From assembly GCA_035527975.1 (NCBI GenBank), contig DATKZM010000088.1, forward strand, positions 62,001-126,000: a stretch of DNA of 64,000 bases. Direction: 5' to 3'. Positions 32,208-40,798 of this stretch are shown here, in pieces (the first letter of the stretch is position 1; each line of letters starts with the position of its first letter). The notes beneath the pieces were generated by a model, which saw nothing but the letters and a program-made list of their open reading frames with translations, did not search any database and was not told the DNA's origin. The stretch is from DATKZM01 sp035527975. GTDB lineage: Bacteria; Pseudomonadota; Alphaproteobacteria; JAPULJ01. Made by a program: the position numbers and the translations under genes.

Positions 32208-33515
32208 TTAGCTTTGCGCCGCGCCGCCGTCGATCAACGCCTGCAGATCAGCGCTCAACGCCGCGCGCATCGCCGCGTCGTTCGACGCAATCAAATCGTG
32301 GAGACGCCGCGCCCAGGCCGGCGCATCGCCGTCAGCGCCGCCGCCCGGCGCCACGTTGAGGCCGAGGGCTGCGGCGAGATCGTAGAGCGTGGTCGATCGG
32401 AGATCGCGCGCGACCAGAAGCTTGTCGTCCTTCGCCCGCGCCAGGAAACGTGCCGCCACCAGCTTGTCGATCAAGGGCGCCGCGCGGTCGAGATCGGATC
32501 CGGCGGCCTCGGCGAGATCTTCCTCAACGTAGGCCGTGCCGGCCGCCTGGCCCGCCCGGGCGGCCGCCAGCAGGCCGAGCGCCAGCGCCAGTGCCTCGGC
32601 AGGCTTGAGGGTCACGCGTTGCGCGCGGCTTCGATGCAGGCGCCATTCCGGGATGGCGGCGGCGAGCTCGGCGCCGACCAGCACCGCCACCCAAGTCACA
32701 TACATCCAGACTAGGAAAAGCGGCATCGCCGCCACGGCGCCATAGATCGTCTCGAAGGACGGAAAATTGGTGACGTAGAGCACGAAAACCAGCTTCAGGA
32801 GCTGGAAGAGCACCGCAGCGGTCAGCGCGCCCGCCAGCGCATGGCGCCAATCGACGCGCCGGTTGGGCATGACGATGTAAATCAACGCGAAGGCGATCAC
32901 CGAGAGCAGGAACGGCAACAGACGCAGAAGGAAGCCCAAAGGCCCCTTCAAAACCTCAAGGTTCATCACCTCGGTGGCGGCGAAGATGTAGCTGGAGACC
33001 GCAAAGCTGCCGCCGATGAGCAGCGGCGTGAGCGTCAGGATCGCCCAGTAGGTGAGAAAACGCACGCCGAAGCTGCGCGATTCCGATTGGCGCCAGATCA
33101 CATTGAAGGCTTCTTCGATCGTGCTCAGCAGCATCAGCGCCGTGATCACGAGAATGATGATGCCGATCGCGGTGAGCTGGCCGGTATTGGCGACGAATTT
33201 GGTGATCTGCTCGCGCACCACCTCCGATGCCGCCGGCACGAAATTCTGGAACAGGAATTTCTGCAGCGTCTCCTGCACGCCTTCGAAAACCGGAAAAGCA
33301 GCGAAGGCGGCAAGCCCGACCGCGACCAACGGCACGATCGACAAAAGCGTCGTGTAGCTGAGCGACGCCGCCACCGAGAGGCATCGGTCAGCGACCAGAC
33401 GCCGCCAGGTGTAGAGCGCGATACTCCCGATATTCCGCGCCGTGGTGGCGATGCCGCCGCCATCGACGATGGTCCGGGCTGGCGGCCCGTCTTTGCCGGG
33501 TTGTTCTTCGGTCAT
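32208..33515 (-). CDS. YihY/virulence factor BrkB family membrane protein
   Basis: The 435-residue protein has the six-helix YihY core. It starts with LVADRCLSVAASLSYTTLLSIVPL, the conserved first helix, and ends the core with GAVAAMPLFLVWMYVTWVAVLVGAEL, also typical. A soluble C-terminal domain of about 140 residues follows, with a winged-helix look (LADIDK-like, DDKLLVARDLRSTTL). The family was once called RNase BN, but this is now considered wrong; transport or membrane integrity is suspected. It is convergent with the lipoprotein gene and divergent from fabI. Confidence 0.85.
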   Translation of the reverse strand: MTEEQPGKDGPPARTIVDGGGIATTARNIGSIALYTWRRLVADRCLSVAASLSYTTLLSIVPLVAVGLAAFAAFPVFEGVQETLQKFLFQNFVPAASEVVREQITKFVANTGQLTAIGIIILVITALMLLSTIEEAFNVIWRQSESRSFGVRFLTYWAILTLTPLLIGGSFAVSSYIFAATEVMNLEVLKGPLGFLLRLLPFLLSVIAFALIYIVMPNRRVDWRHALAGALTAAVLFQLLKLVFVLYVTNFPSFETIYGAVAAMPLFLVWMYVTWVAVLVGAELAAAIPEWRLHRSRAQRVTLKPAEALALALGLLAAARAGQAAGTAYVEEDLAEAAGSDLDRAAPLIDKLVAARFLARAKDDKLLVARDLRSTTLYDLAAALGLNVAPGGGADGDAPAWARRLHDLIASNDAAMRAALSADLQALIDGGAAQS

Positions 33516-33636
33516 GGCATGGGATCATAGACGCTTGCACGGGCGAGGCGAATCCGGCTCTGTCCGCTCATTTGATCGTCCGGGGGCTTGGTGTAGGATG
33601 CCGCGCGCTTTCAGGCGAGAAAGATCGGGATCGACG

Positions 33637-34449
33637 ATGACGGCAAGCCGCGGCCTCATGGACGGAAAATGCGGGCTGGTGATGGGTGTCGCCAATGACC
33701 GTTCGATTGCCTGGGGCATCGCAAAGACGCTGGCGGACAACGGCGCCAAGCTGGCCTTTACCTATCAGGGCGAGCCGCTGGAGCGCCGGGTACGGCCGCT
33801 CGCCGAGCAGGTCGGCGCCGAGCTCTTACTGCCCTGCGACGTTGCCGACGACAAGAGCCTCGATGAGGTCTTCGCGGCGATCGAGAAAACCTGGGGGCGT
33901 TTGGATTTCCTGGTTCACGCGATCGCCTTTTCCGACCGCGAGCAGCTCAAGGGCAAGTACGTCGCGACGACGAAGGACAACTTCGTTCAGACGATGCTGA
34001 TCTCCTGCTACTCGTTCACCGATCTTTGCCGGCGCGCGGCCCCCTTGATGAGCGAGGGCGGGAGCGCGCTCACCCTCACCTACTACGGCGCCGAGCGGGT
34101 GATGCCGCACTACAACGTCATGGGCGTCGCCAAGGCGGCGCTCGAGGCGAGCGTGCGCTATCTGGCGATGGATCTGGGCGTCGACGGCGTGCGCGTGAAC
34201 GCGATTTCGGCAGGGCCGATCCGCACGCTGGCAGCAGCGGGGATCGGCGACTTCCGCTATATCCTCAAATGGAACGAGTACAACGCGCCGCTGCGCCGCA
34301 ACGTCACCATCGAGGATGTCGGCGGCGCCGGACTTTACCTGCTTTCCGATCTTTCGGGCGGCGTCACCGGCGAAATCCACCACGTCGATTCCGGCTATCA
34401 CATCGTCGGCATGAAGGCGGTCGACGCGCCGGACCTCACCCCGGCTTGA
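33637..34449 (+). CDS. fabI: Enoyl-[acyl-carrier-protein] reductase (NADH) FabI
   Basis: FabI reduces trans-2-enoyl-ACP in the last step of fatty acid elongation. The 270-residue protein has the FabI cofactor motif GVANDRSIAWGIA and the catalytic Y-x6-K in YNVMGVAK. ISAGPIRTLAAAGIGDF near the C-terminal third is the substrate-binding loop that triclosan also uses. The start MTASRGL gives the usual length; MDGKCGL a few codons on is also possible. It lies just upstream of aroC with about 30 bp between them and is divergent from yihY. Confidence 0.93.
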   Translation: MTASRGLMDGKCGLVMGVANDRSIAWGIAKTLADNGAKLAFTYQGEPLERRVRPLAEQVGAELLLPCDVADDKSLDEVFAAIEKTWGRLDFLVHAIAFSDREQLKGKYVATTKDNFVQTMLISCYSFTDLCRRAAPLMSEGGSALTLTYYGAERVMPHYNVMGVAKAALEASVRYLAMDLGVDGVRVNAISAGPIRTLAAAGIGDFRYILKWNEYNAPLRRNVTIEDVGGAGLYLLSDLSGGVTGEIHHVDSGYHIVGMKAVDAPDLTPA

Positions 34450-34479
34450 GCCGGAACCGTCGGCGGGTGGCAGACCCCC

Positions 34480-35562
34480 ATGCCCGGTAACAGCTTCGGA
34501 CAGCTTTTCCGCTTCACCACCTGGGGCGAGAGCCATGGGGCCGCGATCGGCTGCGTGGTCGACGGCGTGCCGCCCAAGATCGCGCTCGAGGAGGCCGACA
34601 TTCAGCACTGGCTCGACCGGCGCCGGCCGGGGGCATCGAAATTCACCTCGCAGCGCAAGGAGCCCGACGCGGTCCGCATCCTCTCCGGCGTCTTCGAGGG
34701 CTTGACCACGGGCACACCGATCGCGCTGGTCATCGACAATGTCGACCAGCGCAGCCGCGATTACTCCGAAATCCAGGACCGCTTCCGCCCCGGCCACGCC
34801 GACTATGCCTACCAGGCCAAATACGGCATCCGCGATTATCGCGGCGGCGGCCGGGCCTCGGCGCGCGAGACCGCGATGCGGGTCGCCGCAGGCGCCATTG
34901 CGCGCAAGGTGCTGGCGGCAGCGCTGGGCAAGAGATTCCAAATCCGCGGCGCGATGGTGCGCGTCGGCACCCATGAGATCGACCGCAAACGCTGGAAATG
35001 GAAAGCGATCGAGGAGAACCCCTTCTGGTGTCCCGACCCCACGGCCGCGAAGGAGTGGGAAAGCGTGATCGAGGCGGCGCGCAAGGCAGGCTCAAGCTTG
35101 GGCGCGCTGGTCGAGGTCATCGCGACTGGCGTGCCGGCGGGGCTGGGCGAGCCGGTCTACGACAAGCTAGACGCCGATCTTGCCAAGGCGCTGATGTCGA
35201 TCAACGCGGTCAAGGGCGTGGAGATCGGCGACGGATTCGCGGGCTCGATGCTGCCCGGCGAGGAGGCGCATGACGAGATGGCGATCAGGCGCGGCAAGGT
35301 CGCCTTCAAGTCGAACCGCGCCGGCGGCACGCTGGGCGGCATTTCCACCGGCCAGGACATCGTCGCGCGCATCGCGGTCAAGCCGACGAGCTCATTGCTG
35401 ATCCCGCGCCAGGGCGTGACCACGGACGGCAAAGAGGTTTCTGTCGTCACCAAAGGCCGTCACGATCCCTGCGTCGGCATCCGCGCCGTGCCCGTGGCCG
35501 AAGCCATGGTCGCGGCCGTGCTCGCCGATCACTGGCTACGCTTCAAGGCGCAGTGCGGGTAG
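34480..35562 (+). CDS. aroC: Chorismate synthase
   Basis: AroC converts 5-enolpyruvylshikimate 3-phosphate to chorismate with reduced FMN, the last step of the shikimate pathway. The 360-residue protein shows all family signatures: TTWGESHGAAIG at about residue 10, RPGHADYAYQAKYGIRDYRG near 105, and GGRASARETAMRVAAGAIA near 125. The C-terminal part carries SNRAGGTLGGIS. Length is normal. It follows fabI closely on the same strand, so the two may be co-transcribed. Confidence 0.95.
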   Translation: MPGNSFGQLFRFTTWGESHGAAIGCVVDGVPPKIALEEADIQHWLDRRRPGASKFTSQRKEPDAVRILSGVFEGLTTGTPIALVIDNVDQRSRDYSEIQDRFRPGHADYAYQAKYGIRDYRGGGRASARETAMRVAAGAIARKVLAAALGKRFQIRGAMVRVGTHEIDRKRWKWKAIEENPFWCPDPTAAKEWESVIEAARKAGSSLGALVEVIATGVPAGLGEPVYDKLDADLAKALMSINAVKGVEIGDGFAGSMLPGEEAHDEMAIRRGKVAFKSNRAGGTLGGISTGQDIVARIAVKPTSSLLIPRQGVTTDGKEVSVVTKGRHDPCVGIRAVPVAEAMVAAVLADHWLRFKAQCG

Positions 35563-35601
35563 CTCACGCGGATATTTGGGTTAGGCCAAAATCATCCGAT
35601 G

Positions 35602-35687
35602 CGTCATTCCCGCGAAAGCGGGAATCCAGGGATCGTGCGCCAGGGGTCAAACTGCAGCCATGGACTCCCGCTTTCGCGGGAGTGACG
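35602..35687. repeat. Dispersed palindromic repeat, type B copy 3
   Basis: Left arm CGTCATTCCCGCGAAAGCGG and right arm CCGCTTTCGCGGGAGTGACG, with a spacer of about 46 bp. It lies between the ends of convergent aroC and the TetR gene. Confidence 0.8.
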
Positions 35688-35729
35688 GGTTATAGGGCGA
35701 AGTTGCGTGAGCCGCCCTATGCGTTGCCC

Positions 35730-36374
35730 TCACGCCGGCGCGACGGGCGGCGCCTCGGGTGGCGGAGCGCTTGCACGGCCACGGCGGCCGCCGAAGAAAG
35801 TGCCGGCGAACTGCTCGGCGCGGGCGAGGCGCTTGTCGAGGGCGGCCATGGTGCGTGAGAGATCCTCGGTGTCATCGCGCAGCCAGACGCGCAAGGTCCC
35901 GAGGTAGACCGCGAGCAGGCCCTTGGCCTTGATCGCGCCGGCCGGCCCGCTGGCGCTGACGCCCACCGATTCGAGCGTCCAGGACATCGAGCGCAATAGA
36001 CGCGCCGCGCCGCACAGCATCGAGACCGGGCCTTCCGCCCCGTCGCGCAAGATCGCGGCGATGCCGTCGCGCTGGGGTTTCATCGCATCGAAGCGGCGCA
36101 TCAGCGCGTCGAAAAGCCGGTCCTTGACGCTCTCGTCCTCCGAGGGGGCTTGCGCGCCGGCGAGCATCTGCGCATCGATCGCCTTTGTATGCGCCGCAAG
36201 GATGGCGTCCTTGGACGGATAGGCCGCGTAGAGCTCGGCGAGGCTTAGCTTTGCCTCCCCGGCGATATCGGCGAGCGTGACGTGGCGCCAGCCGAGCCGA
36301 GCGGCGAGGCTGAACGCCGAGCGGACAATCGTATCGGGGCCCTCAGATTTGGCCCCGCTTGCTGCTTTCGCCAT
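35730..36374 (-). CDS. TetR family regulator with COQ9-like C-terminal domain
   Basis: The 214-residue protein has a TetR DNA-binding domain at about residues 12-60 (GWRHVTLADIAGEAKLSLAE, then LYAAYPSKDAILAA). The remainder looks like COQ9: two long helices with RSMSWTLESVGV and KGLLAVYLGTLRVWLRDDTE, followed by an Ala/Pro-rich tail. COQ9 itself has a TetR-like fold and binds lipids in ubiquinone synthesis. Whether this protein binds DNA or quinone precursors cannot be decided. It is divergent from the rpoH-like gene, with 271 bp between them. Confidence 0.75.
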   Translation of the reverse strand: MAKAASGAKSEGPDTIVRSAFSLAARLGWRHVTLADIAGEAKLSLAELYAAYPSKDAILAAHTKAIDAQMLAGAQAPSEDESVKDRLFDALMRRFDAMKPQRDGIAAILRDGAEGPVSMLCGAARLLRSMSWTLESVGVSASGPAGAIKAKGLLAVYLGTLRVWLRDDTEDLSRTMAALDKRLARAEQFAGTFFGGRRGRASAPPPEAPPVAPA

Positions 36375-36446
36375 GGCTGGCCTCCGAATTGCCGATTTGG
36401 TTGTTGCAAGACTGTATCACAACGCGCGCATGCCCGCACCGGCGGC

Positions 36447-36510
36447 AGGGATCGCTTCGCCCAAGGATTGCATCGCCGAGGGATCGCATCGGGCAGGGAT
36501 CGCATCGCAA
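36447..36510. repeat. Four tandem copies of a 16-bp unit upstream of the rpoH-like gene
   Basis: Units at 36447-36462, 36463-36478, 36479-36494 and 36495-36510 follow each other without spacers. Units 3 and 4 share AGGGATCGCATCG; units 1 and 2 are diverged. The block ends 135 bp before the sigma-factor start codon and may be a regulatory array. Confidence 0.8.
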
Positions 36511-36645
36511 TGTGTCATTCCTGTGGTTGGCTGCCCTCTGGCTCGCTGCATTCGGCGGTCACCATCCCCCGCCCTAGAGTACGGAAATGCGTTTCCTTTC
36601 GGCCCCGCCTTGTGCGATTGTACGCGCGGGGCGAGGACAGGGCCG

Positions 36646-37539
36646 ATGACCAAATACCCCAAGCAGCGCGGCACGAATGCACGCCCGGCGGCGGACGGCG
36701 GGACCGGGCGGACCGGCTTTCCGGCATTGCTGAGCCGCGAGGAAGAAGCCGAGCTCGCGATGCGTTCGGCTGCCGGCGACGACGACGCGCTCGACCGGCT
36801 CATCACCAGCCACCGCCAATTCGTGATCAAGATCGCGCGCAAGTACCGCAATTACGGACTGCCGATGCAGGACCTCGTCCAGGAGGGCATGGTCGGCTTC
36901 ATCCAGGCGGTGCGGCGCTTTGATCCGGCCCACGAAGCGCGGCTGTCGACCTACGCGATGTGGTGGATCCGGGCATCGATCCAGGATCACGTTGTGCGCT
37001 CGTGGTCGCTGGTGCGCGTCGGCACCACGGCGGCGCAGAAGGCGCTCTTCTTCCGCGTGCGCCGGATGATGGCCGATCTGAAACTCGGCGCCGATGCCTT
37101 CACCGAGGAGGCCTGCCAGGCCCTCGCCCAGCGTTTCGGCGTGCCGCTGAAGGAAGTACTGGCGACGGTGCGGCGCGCCTCGGGCCTCGACCAGTCGCTC
37201 AACCGGCCGGCGACACGCGGCGGCGGCGAACGAGCTGCCGAAAGCCACGAGAGCTGGCTCGACCAGATTGCCGACGAGGCACCCAACCCCGAGGCACGCG
37301 TCGCCGCGGCGAGCGAGCGCACGTTCTGGCAGGGGCTGCTTGAACGGGCGCTGGGGGGCCTGCCGCCGCGCGAGGCCTTCATCATCCGCAGCCGCTACCT
37401 CAAGGACCGCGTGCCGACCCGCGAGGCGCTCGGCCGCGAGCTTGGCATCTCCAAGGAGCGCGTGCGCCAACTCGAAGCCCGCGCGATGGCAAAACTGCGC
37501 AGCCTGCTGGGACCGATGCGCCAGGGCGCGGGGCTCTAG
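36646..37539 (+). CDS. RNA polymerase sigma factor, RpoH (sigma-32) family
   Basis: The 297-residue sigma-70 family protein has regions 2 to 4. Region 2 is QFVIKIARKYRNYGLPMQDL, VQEGMVGFIQAVRRFDP and STYAMWWIRASIQDH. GTTAAQKALFFRVRRM matches the RpoH box that sets sigma-32 apart. Region 4 ends GRELGISKERVRQLEARAMA with the -35 recognition helix. Heat-shock type sigma factors guide RNA polymerase to stress genes; alphaproteobacteria often have two. This one diverges from typical RpoH by the N-terminal basic tail and longer linker. The start at 36646 lies after GAGGACAGGG. I leave the symbol empty because rpoH1 and rpoH2 cannot be told apart. Confidence 0.87.
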   Translation: MTKYPKQRGTNARPAADGGTGRTGFPALLSREEEAELAMRSAAGDDDALDRLITSHRQFVIKIARKYRNYGLPMQDLVQEGMVGFIQAVRRFDPAHEARLSTYAMWWIRASIQDHVVRSWSLVRVGTTAAQKALFFRVRRMMADLKLGADAFTEEACQALAQRFGVPLKEVLATVRRASGLDQSLNRPATRGGGERAAESHESWLDQIADEAPNPEARVAAASERTFWQGLLERALGGLPPREAFIIRSRYLKDRVPTREALGRELGISKERVRQLEARAMAKLRSLLGPMRQGAGL

Positions 37540-37570
37540 CGAGAAAAACCTGCCCACCGTGATCGCCGCG

Positions 37571-38056
37571 TCACGCCACCTCGATCACCAACCCGCCGGT
37601 CATGCGGTCGAGCTCGTCCGGCGTTAGCGGGAAGACCGCGCGCGGAGTTCCGGCGGCCGCCCAGATATCCTCAAACTTCGTGAGATCACGGTCGATGAAG
37701 ATGACCGGCGGCTCGACATGGCCGATCGGCGCCACGCCGCCGATGGCAAAGCCGGTGCGGGCGCGCACGAAGTCGGCATCGGCCTTGGCGAGCGTCTCGC
37801 CAAGCGCGGCGGCGACCTTGGCCTCGTCGACCCGGTTGGCGCCGCTGGTGATGACGAGGACCGCACGGTCGCTGGCGGCGGCGCGGAAGACGATCGACTT
37901 GGCGATCTGGGCGACCGTGCAGCCGCACGCCTTGGCGGCGTCGGCGGCGCTGCGTGTCGTCTCGGGCATTTCCTGGACCTGGTTGTCGAAGCCGAGCGCG
38001 ATGAGCCGGTCCTGGACCCGCTGGGCGCTGACCGGGAGTTCCGAAGACGGGTTCAT
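37571..38056 (-). CDS. YbaK/EbsC (aminoacyl-tRNA deacylase) family protein
   Basis: The 161-residue protein contains one YbaK/ProRS-associated domain. It has KSIVFRAAASDRAVLVITSG, with the conserved Lys, and GFAIGGVAPIGH, the G-x-x-P loop. Members hydrolyse misacylated tRNAs such as Cys-tRNA(Pro) or Ala-tRNA(Pro), and are trans-acting editing factors. The ATG at MNPSSEL follows AGGAG at 9 bp. The longer frame starting at 38110 lacks a site. The gene is convergent with the sigma gene. Confidence 0.88.
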   Translation of the reverse strand: MNPSSELPVSAQRVQDRLIALGFDNQVQEMPETTRSAADAAKACGCTVAQIAKSIVFRAAASDRAVLVITSGANRVDEAKVAAALGETLAKADADFVRARTGFAIGGVAPIGHVEPPVIFIDRDLTKFEDIWAAAGTPRAVFPLTPDELDRMTGGLVIEVA

Positions 38057-38148
38057 CGGCGGCGCTCCTGTTCGCGGCGCGAGACCGACCGAAACTAGAC
38101 GACCGGCCAACTAGCAATCCTCGATCGGTGCCGCGTGGCGTCGACAGG

Positions 38149-38991
38149 TCAGCCGGCGAGTTCGCGCGAGCGCCTGGTCGCGGCGCCAACGGCACGGCTC
38201 ATCAACGCCGCCAGACCATCACCATCGGCCATCAGCACATCGAGCGCCGCCTGGGTTGTGCCGCCAGGGCTGGTCACGTTGACCCGGAGCTGGCTTGCAT
38301 CCTCGCCCGACTGGCGCATCAGCTCGCCGGCGCCGGCCACGGTCGCGCGCGCGAGCTGCACGGCGAGCGGCTGCGGCAGGCCGGCCGCAACGCCGGCCGT
38401 GGCCATCGCCTCGGTCAACAGGAAAACGTAAGCCGGCCCTGAACCCGAAACCGCGGTCACCGCATCGAGCAGCGCCTCATCCTCGACCCAGGCGACATCG
38501 CCGACCGCGCTCAAGAGCTCGCCGCAGAGCGCGCGCTGGTCGGCAGAGACATGGCCGTTGGCGCAGGCCACCGAGATGCCGCGGCCGATTGCGGCGGGCG
38601 TGTTGGGCATCGAGCGCACGATTGCCGCCGCCTCGCCGAGCGCGGCCTGGAAAAATCCAATCGTCTTGCCCGCGGCGATCGACAGGAAGACCGTGCCCGC
38701 GCCGGCGTACCGCGCATAGAGCGGCGCGGTCTCGTCCATGGTCTGGGGTTTGACCGCAAAGATCACCACGGTCGGCGCGAAATCCCGCGCGATCGCGGCG
38801 GGCTCGGCAACGAAACGCGGCGACGGCTCGGGCAAGGCACCGCCAGCGGCGGGCTCGACCACCACTACATCGGCTGCCGCGATGCCGCTGGCCAGCCAGC
38901 CGTCGAGCAGCGCGCTGCCCATCCGCCCGCAGCCGACCAGCAGCAGCCGGCATTCCGCGCCATTGGGGGCCCTTGAGCCCCTGGCACCCAT
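38149..38991 (-). CDS. proC: Pyrroline-5-carboxylate reductase
   Basis: ProC reduces delta-1-pyrroline-5-carboxylate to proline with NAD(P)H. The 280-residue protein has VGCGRMGSALLDGWLASGI, the N-terminal dinucleotide motif, AVKPQTMDE after the fourth strand, and SMPNTPAAIGRG in the middle. The C-terminal dimer domain holds SGSGPAYVFLLTEAMATAGV and VTSPGGTTQAAL, the family signature. It starts 4 bp after the YbjN gene, so the two are one operon. Confidence 0.93.
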   Translation of the reverse strand: MGARGSRAPNGAECRLLLVGCGRMGSALLDGWLASGIAAADVVVVEPAAGGALPEPSPRFVAEPAAIARDFAPTVVIFAVKPQTMDETAPLYARYAGAGTVFLSIAAGKTIGFFQAALGEAAAIVRSMPNTPAAIGRGISVACANGHVSADQRALCGELLSAVGDVAWVEDEALLDAVTAVSGSGPAYVFLLTEAMATAGVAAGLPQPLAVQLARATVAGAGELMRQSGEDASQLRVNVTSPGGTTQAALDVLMADGDGLAALMSRAVGAATRRSRELAG

Positions 38992-38995
38992 AAGA

Positions 38996-39496
38996 TTAAG
39001 CCTCGCCGACGGTGTCGAGCAGCGAGGCGGTGATCGCGTCGGACGGATCTTTGCCGCCCCAGACGACGAAGTGAAAGGCGGTGTAAAAGCGCTCGCACTC
39101 GGCCAGTGCGATATCGACCAGATCCTCCAACTGCTCCACGCTTGCCCCATGGGCGCCGCGCAACAGCACCGTGTGGCGGAATGTCGGCGAGTCGTCGCCC
39201 GAGGCAAGATCGAAGTGACCCAGCCACATGCGCCCGTTGCAGATCGCCAGCAACTCGTAGATCGGGCCACGGCGCGCCTGGCCGACCTTCAAGTCCGTGA
39301 AGCAGGAAAAATGCATGGCGCTGAGATCAGCGCTCCAGGAGAAATGAAGCTGGTAGGACCCCATCGAGCCCTTGCAGTCGACAAGCAACTCGTCGTTGCT
39401 CGAGCGGTCGAACGGCCACTCATTGGCGGACAGGATCTCTTCCAGCAGGTCGAGCGGGTTGATCGCGCTGTGGCTCTCAACGAATTCCATCGCCAT
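38996..39496 (-). CDS. YbjN domain protein
   Basis: The 166-residue protein is a single YbjN domain: LDLLEEILSANEWPFDR at the N-terminus, then strands WSADLSAMHFSCFTDLKV and GHFDLASGDDSPTFRHTVLL, and helices LEDLVDIALAECERFY. The domain resembles type III secretion chaperones in fold, and its role in bacteria is unclear. AGGAGG 8 bp before the ATG sets the start at MAMEFVESH. It directly precedes proC. That YbjN-proC pairing is common in alphaproteobacteria. Confidence 0.85.
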   Translation of the reverse strand: MAMEFVESHSAINPLDLLEEILSANEWPFDRSSNDELLVDCKGSMGSYQLHFSWSADLSAMHFSCFTDLKVGQARRGPIYELLAICNGRMWLGHFDLASGDDSPTFRHTVLLRGAHGASVEQLEDLVDIALAECERFYTAFHFVVWGGKDPSDAITASLLDTVGEA

Positions 39497-39685
39497 ACTC
39501 AGCCCCTCCTCGGATGTGCCGCGGCCGGCATGGCCTGCCGCGACCGCGGCGTGACGGGCCGGCATCCTCCAGGCCCCCCAAAGACCGGTCGGCCGCTGGT
39601 GACCGATATATTGTGGTCCGAGGACGCCGATGCGCTACCAGATGTAGGGTAGCCAGAGTCGTGACTCGGCTGCAAGGAGATTTTG

Positions 39686-39707
39686 GGGGATAAGTGCTCT
39701 TATCCCC
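39686..39707. repeat. Perfect 9-bp hairpin in a short AT-rich stretch
   Basis: GGGGATAAG and CTTATCCCC flank the loop TGCT. The surrounding 39650-39770 region is AT-rich compared with its neighbours. No T run adjoins the stem on either strand; it may be a weak terminator for the minus-strand membrane protein gene. Confidence 0.5.
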
Positions 39708-39771
39708 AAGATATTGGGGTAACGTCTATATATCGGTAATGTTTGGGAATAAGTACCATGGGTTGCGGTTC

Positions 39772-40248
39772 TTACGCCATACCGGGCGATCCGAGACCCG
39801 ACAGCAGGCGCTCGAAGCACGCCTCGTCAACGATCGTGCCCTGCATGTCGATGACGAAGGGCCAGCGGCGGCCGTCGATACGAAGCTTTACATAGGGCGC
39901 CCGGACATGGTGCTTGATCGTGGTGGTATCGTCAGCCTCGTATGCTGCCCCGACCAGATCGGCGAGCGGATAGCTGCGGCTGCGCTCGCCGAGCAGGCGC
40001 GGCGTGTCGACCTCGACCACGCCAGCCTCGAAATCGACCGAAAGCCCGCAGGCGTAGTGGTCGAGGAAGACGAGCATGCCCGCCAGGAACGCGCCGCCAA
40101 GGCTGAAAATAACTGCCGCGGCGGCGGCCTCGCCATCGGCCAGCACATCGACGCCACCCCATACGCTGCCAAGGAAGGCCGCAATCGCCAACCAGGCGAG
40201 GAAGCGGACTTTGCGTGTCTGAGTGCCGGCGTCGTAGATGTAGATCAT
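39772..40248 (-). CDS. Small hypothetical membrane protein
   Basis: The 158-residue protein has two likely membrane helices at about residues 16-36 and 45-65 (AWLAIAAFLGSVWGGV, then AAVIFSLGGAFLAGMLVFL). The C-terminal half is soluble and beta-rich, with VDTPRLLGERSRSYPLADL and YVKLRIDGRRWPFVIDMQG, which resembles PH-like membrane proteins. I cannot name the family. It lies 42 bp beyond the end of ubiK, both on the minus strand, ubiK being upstream. Confidence 0.65.
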   Translation of the reverse strand: MIYIYDAGTQTRKVRFLAWLAIAAFLGSVWGGVDVLADGEAAAAAVIFSLGGAFLAGMLVFLDHYACGLSVDFEAGVVEVDTPRLLGERSRSYPLADLVGAAYEADDTTTIKHHVRAPYVKLRIDGRRWPFVIDMQGTIVDEACFERLLSGLGSPGMA

Positions 40249-40290
40249 GGGAGCAGGTTCAAAGAGAGGGCTTACAGAGAAGTCTCCGCC

Positions 40291-40590
40291 TCATGCCTTC
40301 TTGAGGGCCGCCGGCTTGCCGGGCTTGGCGCCTGCTCCCTTGAGCGCGGCGAGTTCGGCCTGAAGCGTCTCGATCGTCGCGGCCATTTTTTCCTGCTCGG
40401 TGCGCGCCTTGGCGGCCATCGCCTTGACCGCCTCGAACTCCTCGCGGTCGACCAGCTCCATGTCGCCGAGCACGCGCTTGAGGCGCTCGCGGATCAGCGC
40501 CTCGATCTCGCCGCGCAAGCCCGTCGCGGTGCCGAGGGCGCCGCTGGCGACGCGCGCCATGTCGTCGAGGATACGGTTTCGCGTTTGCAT
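40291..40590 (-). CDS. ubiK: Ubiquinone biosynthesis accessory factor UbiK (YqiC/BMFP)
   Basis: UbiK helps UbiJ organise the late aerobic steps of ubiquinone synthesis at the membrane. The 99-residue protein is a helix-turn-helix BMFP protein: QTRNRILDDMARVASGALG, then a central amphipathic helix, and the coiled-coil KMAATIETLQAELAALKGA, followed by a Lys/Ala/Pro tail. The start MQTRNR matches the family. Its divergent partner is hldD, and beyond it lgt, an arrangement found in other alphaproteobacteria but here with hldD inserted. Confidence 0.85.
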   Translation of the reverse strand: MQTRNRILDDMARVASGALGTATGLRGEIEALIRERLKRVLGDMELVDREEFEAVKAMAAKARTEQEKMAATIETLQAELAALKGAGAKPGKPAALKKA

Positions 40591-40798
40591 CGGGTTGGCG
40601 CTCCGGTTGACGGCGGATTTGCCCGGATTATGGACGCGCGGGCGTGAGCCACGCAAGCCGGTGCGCCTTGCGGCCATTCCGCGCGGCTCCTATAAGGGCC
40701 GGATCATCATGGTCCGGACATCCGGAGCCTGGGCCCGCGGGGCAACGCCAATTCCGCGACCGGGTCGATTAACCACCACCATCGGGACGGGCAAGGCA

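Noticed and set aside
35730..36374. Plain COQ9/ubiquinone gene
   Set aside because: The N-terminal part has a well-formed TetR helix-turn-helix, so a regulator call is kept with the COQ9-like note.
36447..36510. CRISPR array or replication iterons
   Set aside because: Sixteen-bp units with no spacers; no replication initiator gene or AT-rich unwinding region beside them.
39635..39820. 61-codon minus-strand ORF in the AT-rich gap
   Set aside because: No ribosome site, no signal peptide, and overlaps the end of the membrane protein gene.
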